Origin: Streptomyces althioticus
GTDB taxonomy: Bacteria > Actinomycetota > Actinomycetes > Streptomycetales > Streptomycetaceae
Length of the DNA: 64,000 nt
Direction: 5' to 3'
Assembly (NCBI GenBank): GCA_014649355.1
Contig: BMSW01000002.1
Coordinates: 372,001 to 436,000, forward strand
Positions 8,518 through 16,876 of this stretch are shown here, in pieces. The notes under the pieces are model-generated. The model ran no database searches. It was not told the origin of the DNA and was given only the letters and a program-made list of their open reading frames with translations. The stretch's first letter is position 1; every line of letters begins with the position of its first letter. A program made the translations under genes and the position numbers.

Positions 8518-9524
8518 GGATGGTCCGCGTGGAGCCGGTCCGCGGGGAGGGCGGGGACGGTGCGGCCGGCTTTGCCGGTGGTCGTGGTGGCGGCGAGGAG
8601 GGAGTTGAGGACAGCCTCCTCCACGGCGTCGAGGACCGCCTCGAAGAGCGGGCTCAGGTCGGCGTCGGCGAGCGGGGGCGCGGTGCCGGGCCGGGTGGTG
8701 GTGAAGGCCACGGCGTAGTCGCCGCTGCCGTGGCTGTAGGCCGCGCCCGTCCGGGCGAGGGCGAACACGGCCCGGCGGGCGACGCGGGCGAGCTGCCGGG
8801 CGCCGAGCGGGGCGTCCGTCGCGACGACGATCATGCAGGACCCCGTCTCGGAGGCCGGTGCGGAGCCGTCGAGGGTGCGTCCGAGGACGCGCAGGGTGCC
8901 GCCGAAGTTGGCCTGGACGAGGGCGCCGACGGTGAAGCGGCGGCCGGTCACCTCCGGTGTACGGGAGGAGGTTCCGAGGCCGGCCTTGAACCCGAGGGCG
9001 ACGGTGCCGGTCCCGGCCCCGACACACCCCTCGGCCACGGGCCCCGTGGACGCTCCGTCGAGCGCGGCCCGCACGTGCTCCTCGCGCACGGGCCGGCTCC
9101 GGATGTCGGACAGATACCCGTCGTTGCACTCCCCCACGACGGGATTGAGACTCAACACGCTCTCGCACCCCGGCTGTTCGAGCACCCACCCGACCAGCGC
9201 GTCGGCGACCCGGAACGCCGACAGTGTGGAGGTGAGCAGCACGGGGGTCTCCAGCTCGCCGAGTTCGGCGAGCTGGGTGGAGCCGATCAGCTTCCCGTAC
9301 CCGTTCCCCACGAACACACCGGCCGGAACGGGCGCCCCCGGCCGCACGCCGTCGGGCACGACGGCGGTCACTCCGCTGTGCACGTCGGACCGCGTCCGGA
9401 CGGTGGCGTGCCCGACGCGGATCCCCGGGACGTCGGTGAGGGCGTTGAGTGGGCCCGTGGGGGTGGGCCCGACGACGATGCCGAGGTCACGGGCGCGGCG
9501 GGCCGGCCGGGAAGGAGCGCTCAT
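8514..9524 (-). CDS. DmpA/P1-family N-terminal nucleophile peptidase
   Basis: 336 residues matching the S58 family (DmpA aminopeptidase, beta-peptidyl aminopeptidases). Recognisable blocks are LTDVPGIRVGHAT, NGYGKLIG, AEGCVGAGTGTVALGFKAGL with GTSSR, and GSCMIVVATDAPL. In this family the precursor cuts itself between Gly and Ser in the last block (Gly228-Ser229 here), and the new N-terminal Ser is the nucleophile. It likely acts in the cytoplasm on small D-amino or beta-amino peptides. Its end overlaps the convergent methyltransferase gene by 4 nt. Confidence 0.87.
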   Translation of the reverse strand: MSAPSRPARRARDLGIVVGPTPTGPLNALTDVPGIRVGHATVRTRSDVHSGVTAVVPDGVRPGAPVPAGVFVGNGYGKLIGSTQLAELGELETPVLLTSTLSAFRVADALVGWVLEQPGCESVLSLNPVVGECNDGYLSDIRSRPVREEHVRAALDGASTGPVAEGCVGAGTGTVALGFKAGLGTSSRTPEVTGRRFTVGALVQANFGGTLRVLGRTLDGSAPASETGSCMIVVATDAPLGARQLARVARRAVFALARTGAAYSHGSGDYAVAFTTTRPGTAPPLADADLSPLFEAVLDAVEEAVLNSLLAATTTTGKAGRTVPALPADRLHADHP

Positions 9525-9535
9525 GGAACGGGACG

Positions 9536-10138
9536 CTACACACCCGTGGTGTCCGCCCCGGACCCGGGCGTCCTTCGCCGGCCGTGCCGGAAACGCAGGA
9601 GCGCGACGCACGCGAGCGCAGCGCAGGTGAGGAGGGTGGCGGACAGGCCCACGCCCCAGAGCCACGGGTGGTGCCGGAACACCCAACTGGGCGGGCCGTC
9701 GGGCCCGTTGCCCCACTTGCCGGTGTCCTGGGCGTTGAAGACCAGCAGCGCGTGGACCACGAGTGCCACCGCGGAGGCGGCGGCCGTGCCGGCGATCCGC
9801 ACGGCGCGCCCGCGCTGCCGCCTCCAGGACGTCCACGGCATGCGCATCAGGCTTCTCGCGCAGAGCACGGCGACCAGCGGCCCGGCCACGCCCAGGAAAC
9901 CGGCGAACCCGTAGGCGCCGCCCGGCCGGTCGGCCGCCCAGCGCCAGGTGCTGTCCCCCAGCTCACTCTCGAGGAAGGCGAAGAGGACGGCGCATCCGAC
10001 GGCAGCGAGGAGAATGAAACCGCCGAACAGGGCGTCTCCCCGTTTCCGCCGGGTCGCCCCGGAAACCCGGGAAGGCCGCTCGTACCGCAGAGCGGGCGCG
10101 GCCGCCCTGGGCCGCCTCGGCTTGACCGATCCACTCAT
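9536..10138 (-). CDS. Four-span membrane protein of unknown function
   Basis: 200 residues. An Arg-rich cytoplasmic N-terminus (to about residue 36) is followed by four hydrophobic segments near 38-56, 73-93, 110-130 and 155-180, and an Arg-rich tail. AAGGAG lies 7 nt before the ATG. It follows two other unassigned genes on the same strand, 23 nt after the one at 10162-10833, and these look like one transcript. No family is recognised. Confidence 0.7.
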   Translation of the reverse strand: MSGSVKPRRPRAAAPALRYERPSRVSGATRRKRGDALFGGFILLAAVGCAVLFAFLESELGDSTWRWAADRPGGAYGFAGFLGVAGPLVAVLCARSLMRMPWTSWRRQRGRAVRIAGTAAASAVALVVHALLVFNAQDTGKWGNGPDGPPSWVFRHHPWLWGVGLSATLLTCAALACVALLRFRHGRRRTPGSGADTTGV

Positions 10139-10161
10139 GCCTTGCTCCTTCCTAGGTGCTG

Positions 10162-10833
10162 TCACGCCGCCTGCCGCAAGGCGTACATGTGGAGTTCGCT
10201 GCGGGCTTCCTCCGTGTCCACCCGCAGCCACGAGCCGTCGCGGAAGCGGATCAGCATGATCTGGGTCTCGAACTCGCCGCCGAAGGGGTCTTCCAGCGTG
10301 GCCTCCTCGGCGGACAGCCGCGCGACGGCCTGGGCGCGCCTGTCGCGCCGCACGCCGACCCGCTCGGGCGGGGCCGCGAACACGATGCCGTCCTGGCCGG
10401 CGAACAGCAGCCGCTCGTGGTGGGTCGAGTGGCTGTACCAGTGGAGGAGGAACTGGCCGGCGGCGCCTTTCCAGTCACCGTCGAAGACGTTGTCCAGGCC
10501 GCGCTGTTCCACCGCCGCGTCCCTGCGCCTCTCCTCCTCCTTCCTGGCCCGGCGCCGCTCCTTCTCCTCCTTCGTGTCGAGGAAGCGCTCCACCGCCTGC
10601 TCGGCCCGGGCCAGCAGCATCAGCAGCCAGAGGACCGGGAGGAACGGCGCGCCGAGGACGGTTCCCGCCAGGGTCAGCGGGGGCCGCCGGGCCGGCCGTG
10701 TCCGGGGATCACCCGCGGCCTGCGCGATGTCCGCCGGGGGCTGCGGGATCTCCCCGATCCAGCACCACTCCCCCGCCTCGGCCCGGACGCCGAGCCGGTC
10801 CGCCGTCTCGCGGTGCTTGGATCTGCGCGTCAT
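10162..10833 (-). CDS. Hypothetical protein with one membrane segment and a charged helix
   Basis: 223 residues. A soluble N-terminus with EWCWIGEIPQPPADIAQAAG is followed by a single hydrophobic stretch near 54-76, then a long strongly charged helix rich in Glu, Lys and Arg (about 80-108) that may form a coiled coil. The C-terminal 110 residues look like a compact beta-rich domain (LLFAGQDGIVFAAPPERVGV, then an IMLIRFRDGSWLRVDTEE stretch). The layout suggests a membrane-tethered protein. It sits in a three-gene unassigned run. Function unknown. Confidence 0.65.
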   Translation of the reverse strand: MTRRSKHRETADRLGVRAEAGEWCWIGEIPQPPADIAQAAGDPRTRPARRPPLTLAGTVLGAPFLPVLWLLMLLARAEQAVERFLDTKEEKERRRARKEEERRRDAAVEQRGLDNVFDGDWKGAAGQFLLHWYSHSTHHERLLFAGQDGIVFAAPPERVGVRRDRRAQAVARLSAEEATLEDPFGGEFETQIMLIRFRDGSWLRVDTEEARSELHMYALRQAA

Positions 10834-10884
10834 GTCAGGACTCCATGTGTGTGCCGGGCGCGGGGGTGACGTCGGAGGTCACGG

Positions 10885-11085
10885 TCAACCCAGTTTCTCC
10901 CACTGCGCCTTCACCACCGCCGACGGCACCTTCGCGTCGTTCGCGCGGCCGTTGACCGTCGCGGTGCCGTCGGTGGCGCGGTGCACGGCGACGACGTCGC
11001 CCACGCGGACGGCGCGCGGGACGCCCGGCCTCGGCGGTGGCGGCGCGCCGCCGAGCGGCCGTCTCGCCGCCTGTGCCTCCGTCAC
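10885..11085 (-). CDS. Small hypothetical protein
   Basis: A 66-residue frame from a GTG, with VRVGDVVAVHRATDGTATVNGR suggesting a small beta-barrel-like fold and AVVKAQWEKLG at the end. It lies 51 nt before the 223-residue gene on the same strand and may head that transcript. Evidence is limited to its codon bias and position. Confidence 0.45.
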   Translation of the reverse strand: MTEAQAARRPLGGAPPPPRPGVPRAVRVGDVVAVHRATDGTATVNGRANDAKVPSAVVKAQWEKLG

Positions 11086-11219
11086 CCTGGTGTCTCCCCC
11101 GCGTCGCCGGCCGCCGCGCGTCGCGCGGCCCGCCTCACGCTCCGGGTCAGGGCAGCGGCGCCGCCGACCTGCCTCGGCGTCGCCGGTGATCCTGACGAAC
11201 GGCGGTCACACGGGCGGAG

Positions 11220-12134
11220 TCAGGGCGCGGTCGTCCCCGCGTCCGCCGCCGTGTCCTCCCCCGGCTGCTCCTTCTCCTCGGTCGCCAGCGCCCGCGCCAG
11301 AGGCAGGCGGGACAGCGCCAGCACGCCCGCCGCGATCAGCGCGGCGCCCAGGAGTTGCGGGACGAGCCACCAGCCCGTCCGGACGTACTCCGCGTAGACC
11401 GTGATCCCGAGCGCCAGGCTCACGCACGCGTCCCCCAGCGTGAGGGCCGGCTGGGAGGCGACCAGCGGGCCCGACTGCATCGCGTTCTCCAGGAAGAACA
11501 GCGCGCACACCCCGAACAGCGCGAAGCCGTACGTCTGCCAGGTGGTGAAGAAGGCGGTGATGCCCTCGTCGTCGAGGGTGTGCATCGACGTCTTCATCAG
11601 TGCGGCCGTCATGGCGTACGAGATGGCCGTGGCGAGTCCGAAGCAGGCGGCCCGGCCGCGGCCCTCGGGGCGGCGCAGCGCGGCGACGACGAGCGCGGCG
11701 ACTGCGGCGACGCACACGGCGACGGCCGGGATCCAGTGGGTCATCGGCACCTGGGTGCGGTTCCCGGCGGGCGAGGCCGCGAACAGGACGACGCCGAGGC
11801 CCACCACCACGGTGCCGACGGCCAGCCAGCCGGCGCGGGACAGCCGCCCCTGGAGCAGCGCCGCGGCGATGACGAGGGCGAGGGGCAGTTCGAGGACGAA
11901 CAGGGGCTGGACGACGGTGATCGGCCCGGTGGCGAGCGCCACGGCCTGGCAGACTCCGGCGGTGATCACGGCCATGATGCCGACCAGCCAGACGGGCCGG
12001 CGCAGCAGGTCGGCGATCAGTCCGACGCGCAGTCCCTCGGACTTGGGCACCGTCAGGGCGGCCTTGCGCTGGAGCACGGTCGCGAGCGCGTTGCTGAGCG
12101 CGGCTCCCAGCGCGAACAGGACCGGCAGCAGCAT
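11220..12134 (-). CDS. DMT-superfamily (EamA-like) membrane protein
   Basis: 304 residues with about nine to ten hydrophobic spans covering nearly the whole chain, in the two-repeat arrangement of drug/metabolite transporters. It begins MLLPVLFALGAALSNALATV and includes the cytoplasmic QRKAALTVPKSEGL loop found in the actinobacterial branch, plus an acidic C-terminal tail. GGAGGG lies 5 nt before the ATG. Substrate is unknown; relatives export amino acids, metabolites or cations. Confidence 0.8.
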   Translation of the reverse strand: MLLPVLFALGAALSNALATVLQRKAALTVPKSEGLRVGLIADLLRRPVWLVGIMAVITAGVCQAVALATGPITVVQPLFVLELPLALVIAAALLQGRLSRAGWLAVGTVVVGLGVVLFAASPAGNRTQVPMTHWIPAVAVCVAAVAALVVAALRRPEGRGRAACFGLATAISYAMTAALMKTSMHTLDDEGITAFFTTWQTYGFALFGVCALFFLENAMQSGPLVASQPALTLGDACVSLALGITVYAEYVRTGWWLVPQLLGAALIAAGVLALSRLPLARALATEEKEQPGEDTAADAGTTAP

Positions 12135-12235
12135 GTCCACCCTCCACCGACGATTCGGTCCGCCCCCGGTCCCTGCCATGGTGACCGCCGCGTGGGCGGC
12201 GCGCGAACGCGGGAGCGGGGACGGGCCGTCCCGTG

Positions 12236-12757
12236 TCACCCGGCGGGGCCTTCTGGAGGGGTCCCCTCTCGGCGCCGGGCGGTCCAGCGGTGGTACGCCT
12301 CCCGGGCGTCGGGGACGAACGCCTCGTCCCGCACCAGTTCGGCGAGCTGGGGCTCCGTCAGCCAGTCGTGCCAGGCGATCTCGTCCGGGTCGGGGGCGAA
12401 CGGCCCGGTCACCACGGCCTCGTGCAGCCCGAGCCAGTACGGGCTGATCGCTCCCGCGCACCGGAACTTGAGGACGAAGCGCGGCCGGGCCCGCACGCCC
12501 AGTTCCTCCGTCAGCTCCCGGGCGGCGGCCTCCTCGTAGGTCTCGCCGGGCTCCGCCGCTCCCCCGAGCATGAAGTTGACGCCGCCCGGGAAGCGGACGT
12601 CGTCGTGCGGCCGGCGGTGCACGAGGATCCTCCCCCGGCTGTCCCGGCAGACGACCGTAGCGACACGGTGCAGCCACCGCCTGCGGATCGCCTCACCCCT
12701 GCCGACGACGCCGATCACCCGATCGTCGTCGTCCACCCGTTCGACCAGTTCCGTCAT
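12236..12757 (-). CDS. Nudix hydrolase
   Basis: 173 residues. The Nudix box runs from GGAAEPGETYEEAAARELTE through ELG and has the G-x5-E-x7-RE-x2-EE-x-G spacing that binds the metal and a nucleoside-diphosphate or other diphosphate linked to a moiety X. The surrounding fold (RWLHRVATVVCRDSRGRILV, HRRPHDDVRFPGG) is like the isopentenyl-diphosphate isomerase/ADP-ribose branch. Substrate cannot be read from sequence. An in-frame GTG two codons earlier is an alternative start; neither has a good ribosome-binding site. Confidence 0.88.
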   Translation of the reverse strand: MTELVERVDDDDRVIGVVGRGEAIRRRWLHRVATVVCRDSRGRILVHRRPHDDVRFPGGVNFMLGGAAEPGETYEEAAARELTEELGVRARPRFVLKFRCAGAISPYWLGLHEAVVTGPFAPDPDEIAWHDWLTEPQLAELVRDEAFVPDAREAYHRWTARRREGTPPEGPAG

Positions 12758-12788
12758 GATCACATGGTGCCCGAGGTGCGCCGGCCTG

Positions 12789-13025
12789 TCAGTCGGGCAG
12801 TCCGCGGGCCGCCGTCCAGCTGTCCGGGCCGCCGCCGCGCCACTCGACGAGGGGGGACCGCCGCAGCCAGTCGTCGTCGGCGTCCTCCATTCCGGCCAGC
12901 CGCAGGAACTCCACGACGTCCAGGAGGGTGTAGGCCATGCCCAGGAAGTGCGGGCCCGCGCGGACCCGGCGGCCGCCGTCGCCGGCGGGCGGGTAGATCA
13001 CGACGGTCTGCTGGTCGCTCGCCAT
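12789..13025 (-). CDS. Conserved small hypothetical protein
   Basis: 78 residues starting MASDQQTVVIYPP. The centre (HFLGMAYTLLDVVEFLRLAG) is a hydrophobic helix pair and the C-terminus is WLRRSPLVEWRGGGPD. It resembles small cytoplasmic proteins common in streptomycetes without assigned function. It sits 63 nt from the oxidoreductase stop and 31 nt from the Nudix gene, all leftward, so they may be co-expressed. Confidence 0.6.
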   Translation of the reverse strand: MASDQQTVVIYPPAGDGGRRVRAGPHFLGMAYTLLDVVEFLRLAGMEDADDDWLRRSPLVEWRGGGPDSWTAARGLPD

Positions 13026-13089
13026 GGGTCCAGCGTGCACGGGGCGACAGGGCCGCGCATGCGGGCGCGGGCCCGCCGCGGCGGCGGGG

Positions 13090-14289
13090 TCAGCCGCTCA
13101 CCAGGCTCGGCTCGGGGACCGGCCGGCCCGGGAAGGAGCGGTCGCCGAAGAGGATGCGGGCCGCCGCGGCGCGGCCGGGCGGGGTGCGCAGGAGAGTGAA
13201 CGCCGCGGTGGTCGCGGCGGGTGTCCGGATGTGCGCGAGTGCGGTGCGCAGCGCCAGCCGGCCGCGGAAGCGGGAGCGGAGGGAGGCGCCGCTGTAGTGC
13301 GTCAGGGCGTGCGGGGCGCCGGTGCGCAGGGCGTCGTCGAGGACCTGGGCGGCCAGGTCGGACAGGCGCAGGCACGGGTCGAGGCCGCCGGCGGTGAGCG
13401 GGGAGACCGCGCCTGCGGCGTCCCCGACGAGCAGTCCGTCCGCGCAGCCGATGCGGCGCAGCACACCGCCGACGGGTATCGGACCGCCGCGCCGCTCGAC
13501 CGTGTCGGGGCGGCTCACGCCCTCCAGGCCCGGTGCGTGGGCGCTGAAGCGTTCCATGGCGCGGCGCAGGCCGTCGGGGAAGCGGTCGGCGTACCCGGCG
13601 ACGCCGACGTGGGCGTGCTCCCCGTCGTTGACCGCCCACGCGAGGTATCCGGGGGCGACCCGGGGGTCGAGGACGCAGTGGAAGGTGGGCGGTTCGCCGT
13701 TCGGGGCGACCTGGAAGACCTCCTCGGCCCCGATCAGCAGGTGCCGGTTGCGGTCGAGGCCGAGGTCGCGGGCGACGCTCGACCGGGCGCCGTCCGCGCC
13801 GACGACGTACCGGGCGCGGACGCGGAACGGGCCCTCGCGGCCGATCAGGTGGTACGTCCCGTCGTGCCGGCCGGCGTAGCGGGTACCCAGCGCGAGCCGT
13901 ACGCCCGCCTCCACGGCGGCCGCGGCGGAGGTCTGGTACAGCCCCGCCATGTCGCCGACGCGGAACTCGTCCCGGTCGCTGACCAGGGCGACGGGGCGAC
14001 TCAGGCCGGGCGGATAGAGCAGCATGCGCCGGATGGGCGGGCCGAGGTGGCGCTCGGGGAGCGGGAAGTCGTCGAGCGTCTTGCGCACGAAGATCCCGGT
14101 GGTGCGGATCGCTCCGGCCAGGGTGGTGCGCCGGTCCACGAGGAGGACGTCGTGTCCCTGCCGGGCGAGCCGGGTGGCGACGTGCAGCCCGGCCAGTCCG
14201 GCTCCGACGACCAGCACGTCGGTACGGGTCGCGCCCCCGGGTCCGGGACGGACGGAGGGCGCGGGCGCGGGGGCGGCGGGTGAGGACAT
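13090..14289 (-). CDS. FAD-dependent oxidoreductase, geranylgeranyl-reductase-like
   Basis: 399 residues. The FAD dinucleotide-binding motif TDVLVVGAGLAGLHVATRLA is near residues 23-42, an RYVVGADGARSSVARDLGL stretch follows in the middle, and a second FAD motif LLVGDAAGAVSPLTAGGLDP is near residue 290. This is the PHBH-fold layout of geranylgeranyl reductases, aromatic hydroxylases and halogenases; absence of a halogenase WxWxIP motif argues against the last. CTGGAG lies 8 nt before the ATG. A perfect palindrome about 90 nt upstream may be its operator. Substrate unknown. Confidence 0.8.
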   Translation of the reverse strand: MSSPAAPAPAPSVRPGPGGATRTDVLVVGAGLAGLHVATRLARQGHDVLLVDRRTTLAGAIRTTGIFVRKTLDDFPLPERHLGPPIRRMLLYPPGLSRPVALVSDRDEFRVGDMAGLYQTSAAAAVEAGVRLALGTRYAGRHDGTYHLIGREGPFRVRARYVVGADGARSSVARDLGLDRNRHLLIGAEEVFQVAPNGEPPTFHCVLDPRVAPGYLAWAVNDGEHAHVGVAGYADRFPDGLRRAMERFSAHAPGLEGVSRPDTVERRGGPIPVGGVLRRIGCADGLLVGDAAGAVSPLTAGGLDPCLRLSDLAAQVLDDALRTGAPHALTHYSGASLRSRFRGRLALRTALAHIRTPAATTAAFTLLRTPPGRAAAARILFGDRSFPGRPVPEPSLVSG

Positions 14290-14378
14290 GGGCGCTCCAG
14301 GGTTCGAGGCGCGGATGGCGCGTGCGGCGCCGAGGACACCGCACCACACCTGCGCACCGATCGAATGACGATGGGAAG

Positions 14379-14395
14379 CTATCGAAAATCGATAG
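14379..14395. promoter_or_regulatory. Perfect operator-like palindrome
   Basis: CTATCGA-AAA-TCGATAG is a 7-bp perfect inverted repeat with a 3-nt spacer, AT-rich against a GC-rich background. It lies between the divergent oxidoreductase gene and the small gene at 14527. No regulator gene is adjacent, so the binding protein is probably encoded elsewhere. Confidence 0.5.
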
Positions 14396-14526
14396 GTGCG
14401 GCAAGTGCGGGTCCCGTCCGTGCGGGGCCATCAGGGTGGCCGCGGGCCGTGTCGGGCACCCGTACCCCGAGGGCGCTGGCCATCCTGGGCCGTGCGGCGC
14501 CTTCCGGAGCGAACAAGGAGTACGGC

Positions 14527-14742
14527 ATGTCCATGGACTCGGTCGAGCGTTTCCTCACGGCCCTGGACCCGGATCACCGGGAGGCCGTCAGCGCGAAACC
14601 CCACGAGGAGCAGCAGCGGCTCGCCGACGCCTGGGAGCGTGAGCTGGCGGACGACACGGAACTGGACACCCTGGACGAGCTCTCCCCGCCGGCCGCGGAG
14701 GCCGAGGCGGCCCGCCGCGTCCTCGGCCTGGAGACGGGGTGA
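14527..14742 (+). CDS. Small acidic helical protein
   Basis: 71 residues, strongly acidic and helical (SVERFLTALDPDHREAVSAK, then EELADDTELDTL-like acidic stretches). AAGGAG lies 6 nt before the ATG. No transmembrane or signal sequence is seen. Its promoter region is shared with the divergent FAD oxidoreductase and contains the palindrome at 14379-14395. No function assigned. Confidence 0.7.
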   Translation: MSMDSVERFLTALDPDHREAVSAKPHEEQQRLADAWERELADDTELDTLDELSPPAAEAEAARRVLGLETG

Positions 14743-14770
14743 GCCCCGGCGCCCGCTCGGTGGCCCGCGG

Positions 14771-15766
14771 TCAATTCCCCACACCCAGCGTCGACATGAA
14801 GACGGCCGGGTAGCGGTCCCCGCGGGCCGACCCCGGCGGCACCGCCTTCTCGATCTCCGCCAGGTCGTCCGCGGTGAGCTCCACGTCGAGCGCCGGCAGT
14901 GCCTCCGCCAGCCGCTCGCGCGTACGGGCGCCGACCAGCGGCACGATGTCCTCGCCCCGCGCCGCCACCCACGCGATGACCAGTTGGGCGACGGTGCATC
15001 CCTTCGCCTCGGCCACTGCGCGCAGTGCCTCGACGAGGGCGAGGTTGTGCTCCACGTTCCCCGCGGTGAACCGGGGGCTCGCCGCACGGTGGTCGCCGGG
15101 CCGGCCGGCGCGGTCCGGCGACCAGTGCCCCGAGATCAGCCCGCGGGCGAGGACGCCGTACGCGGTCAGGCCGATGCCCAGCTCGCGCAGGGTGGGCAGG
15201 ACCTCCGCCTCGACGGCCCGGGAGATCAGTGAGTACTCGATCTGCAGGTCGGCGACGGGATGTACGGCGTGCGCCCGCCGCACGGTCTCCGCGTCGACCT
15301 CGGAGAGGCCGAGGTGGCGCACGTACCCGGCCTCGATCAGTTCCTTGACCGCGCCGACGGTCTCCTCGATCGGCACGTCGGGGTCACGCCGGGCCGGCCG
15401 GTAGATGTCGATGTGGTCGGTGCCGAGGCGGGTCAGCGAGTGGGCGAGGAAGTTCTTCACCGCGGCCGGGCGGCCGTCGACCCCGCCGTACGTCGGGGTG
15501 GGACCGCTCAGCATCCCGAACTTCACGCTCAGCACGTAACTGTCCCGGTCCCTGCCGCGCAGCGCCTCCGCGAGGAGCAGTTCGTTGTGGCCCATGCCGT
15601 AGAAGTCGCCCGTGTCGACGAGGGTGACTCCGGCGTCCAGCGCCGCGTGCACGGTCGCGATGCTCTCGGCGCGGTCGGCCTGGCCGTACGACCCCGACAT
15701 GCTCATCGCGCCCAGGCCGAGCGCGGAGACCCGCGGTCCGGTGCTGCCCAGTGTGCGTGTCCGCAT
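14771..15766 (-). CDS. Aldo/keto reductase
   Basis: 331 residues of the NADPH-dependent (beta/alpha)8 AKR family: RTLGSTGPRVSALGLGAMSM at the N-terminus, catalytic Asp and Tyr in LVDTGDFYGMGHNE, the catalytic Lys in LSVKFGML and a C-terminal cofactor-binding PLVGARTRERLAEAL. It reduces aldehydes or ketones in the cytosol. Two adjacent ATGs exist; the second (15766) has better spacing to GGAG. It is divergent from the XRE regulator at 15941, a common regulator-target arrangement for MmyB-type regulators. Confidence 0.9.
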   Translation of the reverse strand: MRTRTLGSTGPRVSALGLGAMSMSGSYGQADRAESIATVHAALDAGVTLVDTGDFYGMGHNELLLAEALRGRDRDSYVLSVKFGMLSGPTPTYGGVDGRPAAVKNFLAHSLTRLGTDHIDIYRPARRDPDVPIEETVGAVKELIEAGYVRHLGLSEVDAETVRRAHAVHPVADLQIEYSLISRAVEAEVLPTLRELGIGLTAYGVLARGLISGHWSPDRAGRPGDHRAASPRFTAGNVEHNLALVEALRAVAEAKGCTVAQLVIAWVAARGEDIVPLVGARTRERLAEALPALDVELTADDLAEIEKAVPPGSARGDRYPAVFMSTLGVGN

Positions 15767-15940
15767 CATGTGCTCCTTTGTCGTCCTGTCGCCTAGCCGT
15801 GGAACGGCAAGGACTTCCTTCACCGAATTCCGAAGGACTGTCTTCACTGTGTTCCGGCGGCGGGGCGGGCGGGAGCGGAGCGTTCATCATGGGAGCGCCG
15901 CTCCCTGGATGGGCGTCCCGCCGCGCGGGACCATGGAGGC

Positions 15941-16801
15941 GTGGAACGAGAACAGCTCGCCGACTTCCTGCGCCGCCGCCGTCAGGCGATCCGCCCGGCC
16001 GAGGTGGGCATCGCCGACGGCCCCCGGCGCCGGACACGCGGACTGCGCCGGGAGGAGGTCGCGATGCTCGCCGGGATGTCGGTGGACTACGTGGTCCGCC
16101 TGGAGCAGGGCCGCAGCAGTCAGCCCTCGGCGCAGTTGCTGGTCGCGCTGGCCCGGGCGCTGCGCCTGTCCGACGACGAGCGCGACCACCTGTTCCATCT
16201 GGCCGGTCACCGGCCCCCGCCCGCGGACGGGACGGCACGGCTGGCCCGTGCGGGCCTGGTGCGCATGCTCGACCTGCTCGGCGACACCCCGGCCGCGGTG
16301 ATGTCCGACCTCGGCGAGATGCTGGCGCAGAACCGGGCGTCCCTGCTGCTGATGTCGGACCTCACCCGTTTCCGCGGCGACCGCCGCTACATGATCCACC
16401 GCTGGTTCACCGAGCCGGAGGTCCGCGCCGTCTGCCCGCCGGAGGACCGTGACCTCAGCGGCCGCAGGCTGGTCGCCGACCTGCGCGCGGCCGCCGGACG
16501 CCGGGCGGGGGACCCGGTGGTGGCCGGACTGGTCGAGCGGCTCGAGGCCGCCAGTCCGGAGTTCGGCGCGCTGTGGGCGGAGCACGAGGTCGCGGTTCGT
16601 CGCGCGGACCGCAAGACACTGCTGCATCCGCGGGTCGGCCGGCTGCTTCTGGACTGCGAGACGCTGGTCACCCCCGACCAGGGGCAGGAACTGCTGGTGC
16701 TCACCCCGGCGGACGACGAGACGCGCGAGCGGATGGACCTCCTGCGGGTGCTCGGCAGCGAGGAGTTCCCGGCGGGGGCGGCGGACCACGACGGGCGGTG
16801 A
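15941..16801 (+). CDS. XRE-family regulator with MmyB-like ligand domain
   Basis: 286 residues. The N-terminal helix-turn-helix (LADFLRRRRQAIRPAEVG, RTRGLRREEVAMLAGMSVDY) and the following MLDLLGDTPAAVMSDLGEML region are the HTH_31 plus MLTR ligand-binding layout abundant in Streptomyces. Such regulators usually control a divergent oxidoreductase, here the aldo/keto reductase. The 171-nt gap holds AAGGA/TCCTT and TCCTTC/GAAGGA inverted repeats (15810-15837) that may be the operator. The GTG start overlaps GGAGG, so initiation could be leaderless or slightly different. Confidence 0.87.
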   Translation: MEREQLADFLRRRRQAIRPAEVGIADGPRRRTRGLRREEVAMLAGMSVDYVVRLEQGRSSQPSAQLLVALARALRLSDDERDHLFHLAGHRPPPADGTARLARAGLVRMLDLLGDTPAAVMSDLGEMLAQNRASLLLMSDLTRFRGDRRYMIHRWFTEPEVRAVCPPEDRDLSGRRLVADLRAAAGRRAGDPVVAGLVERLEAASPEFGALWAEHEVAVRRADRKTLLHPRVGRLLLDCETLVTPDQGQELLVLTPADDETRERMDLLRVLGSEEFPAGAADHDGR

Positions 16802-16876
16802 CGTGGGACGCACGTGAAGTGGTGTGCGGAAAAACCCTGTTGAGCGTCGGGGCCCCTGCCCTGGAGGATGCGGCGC

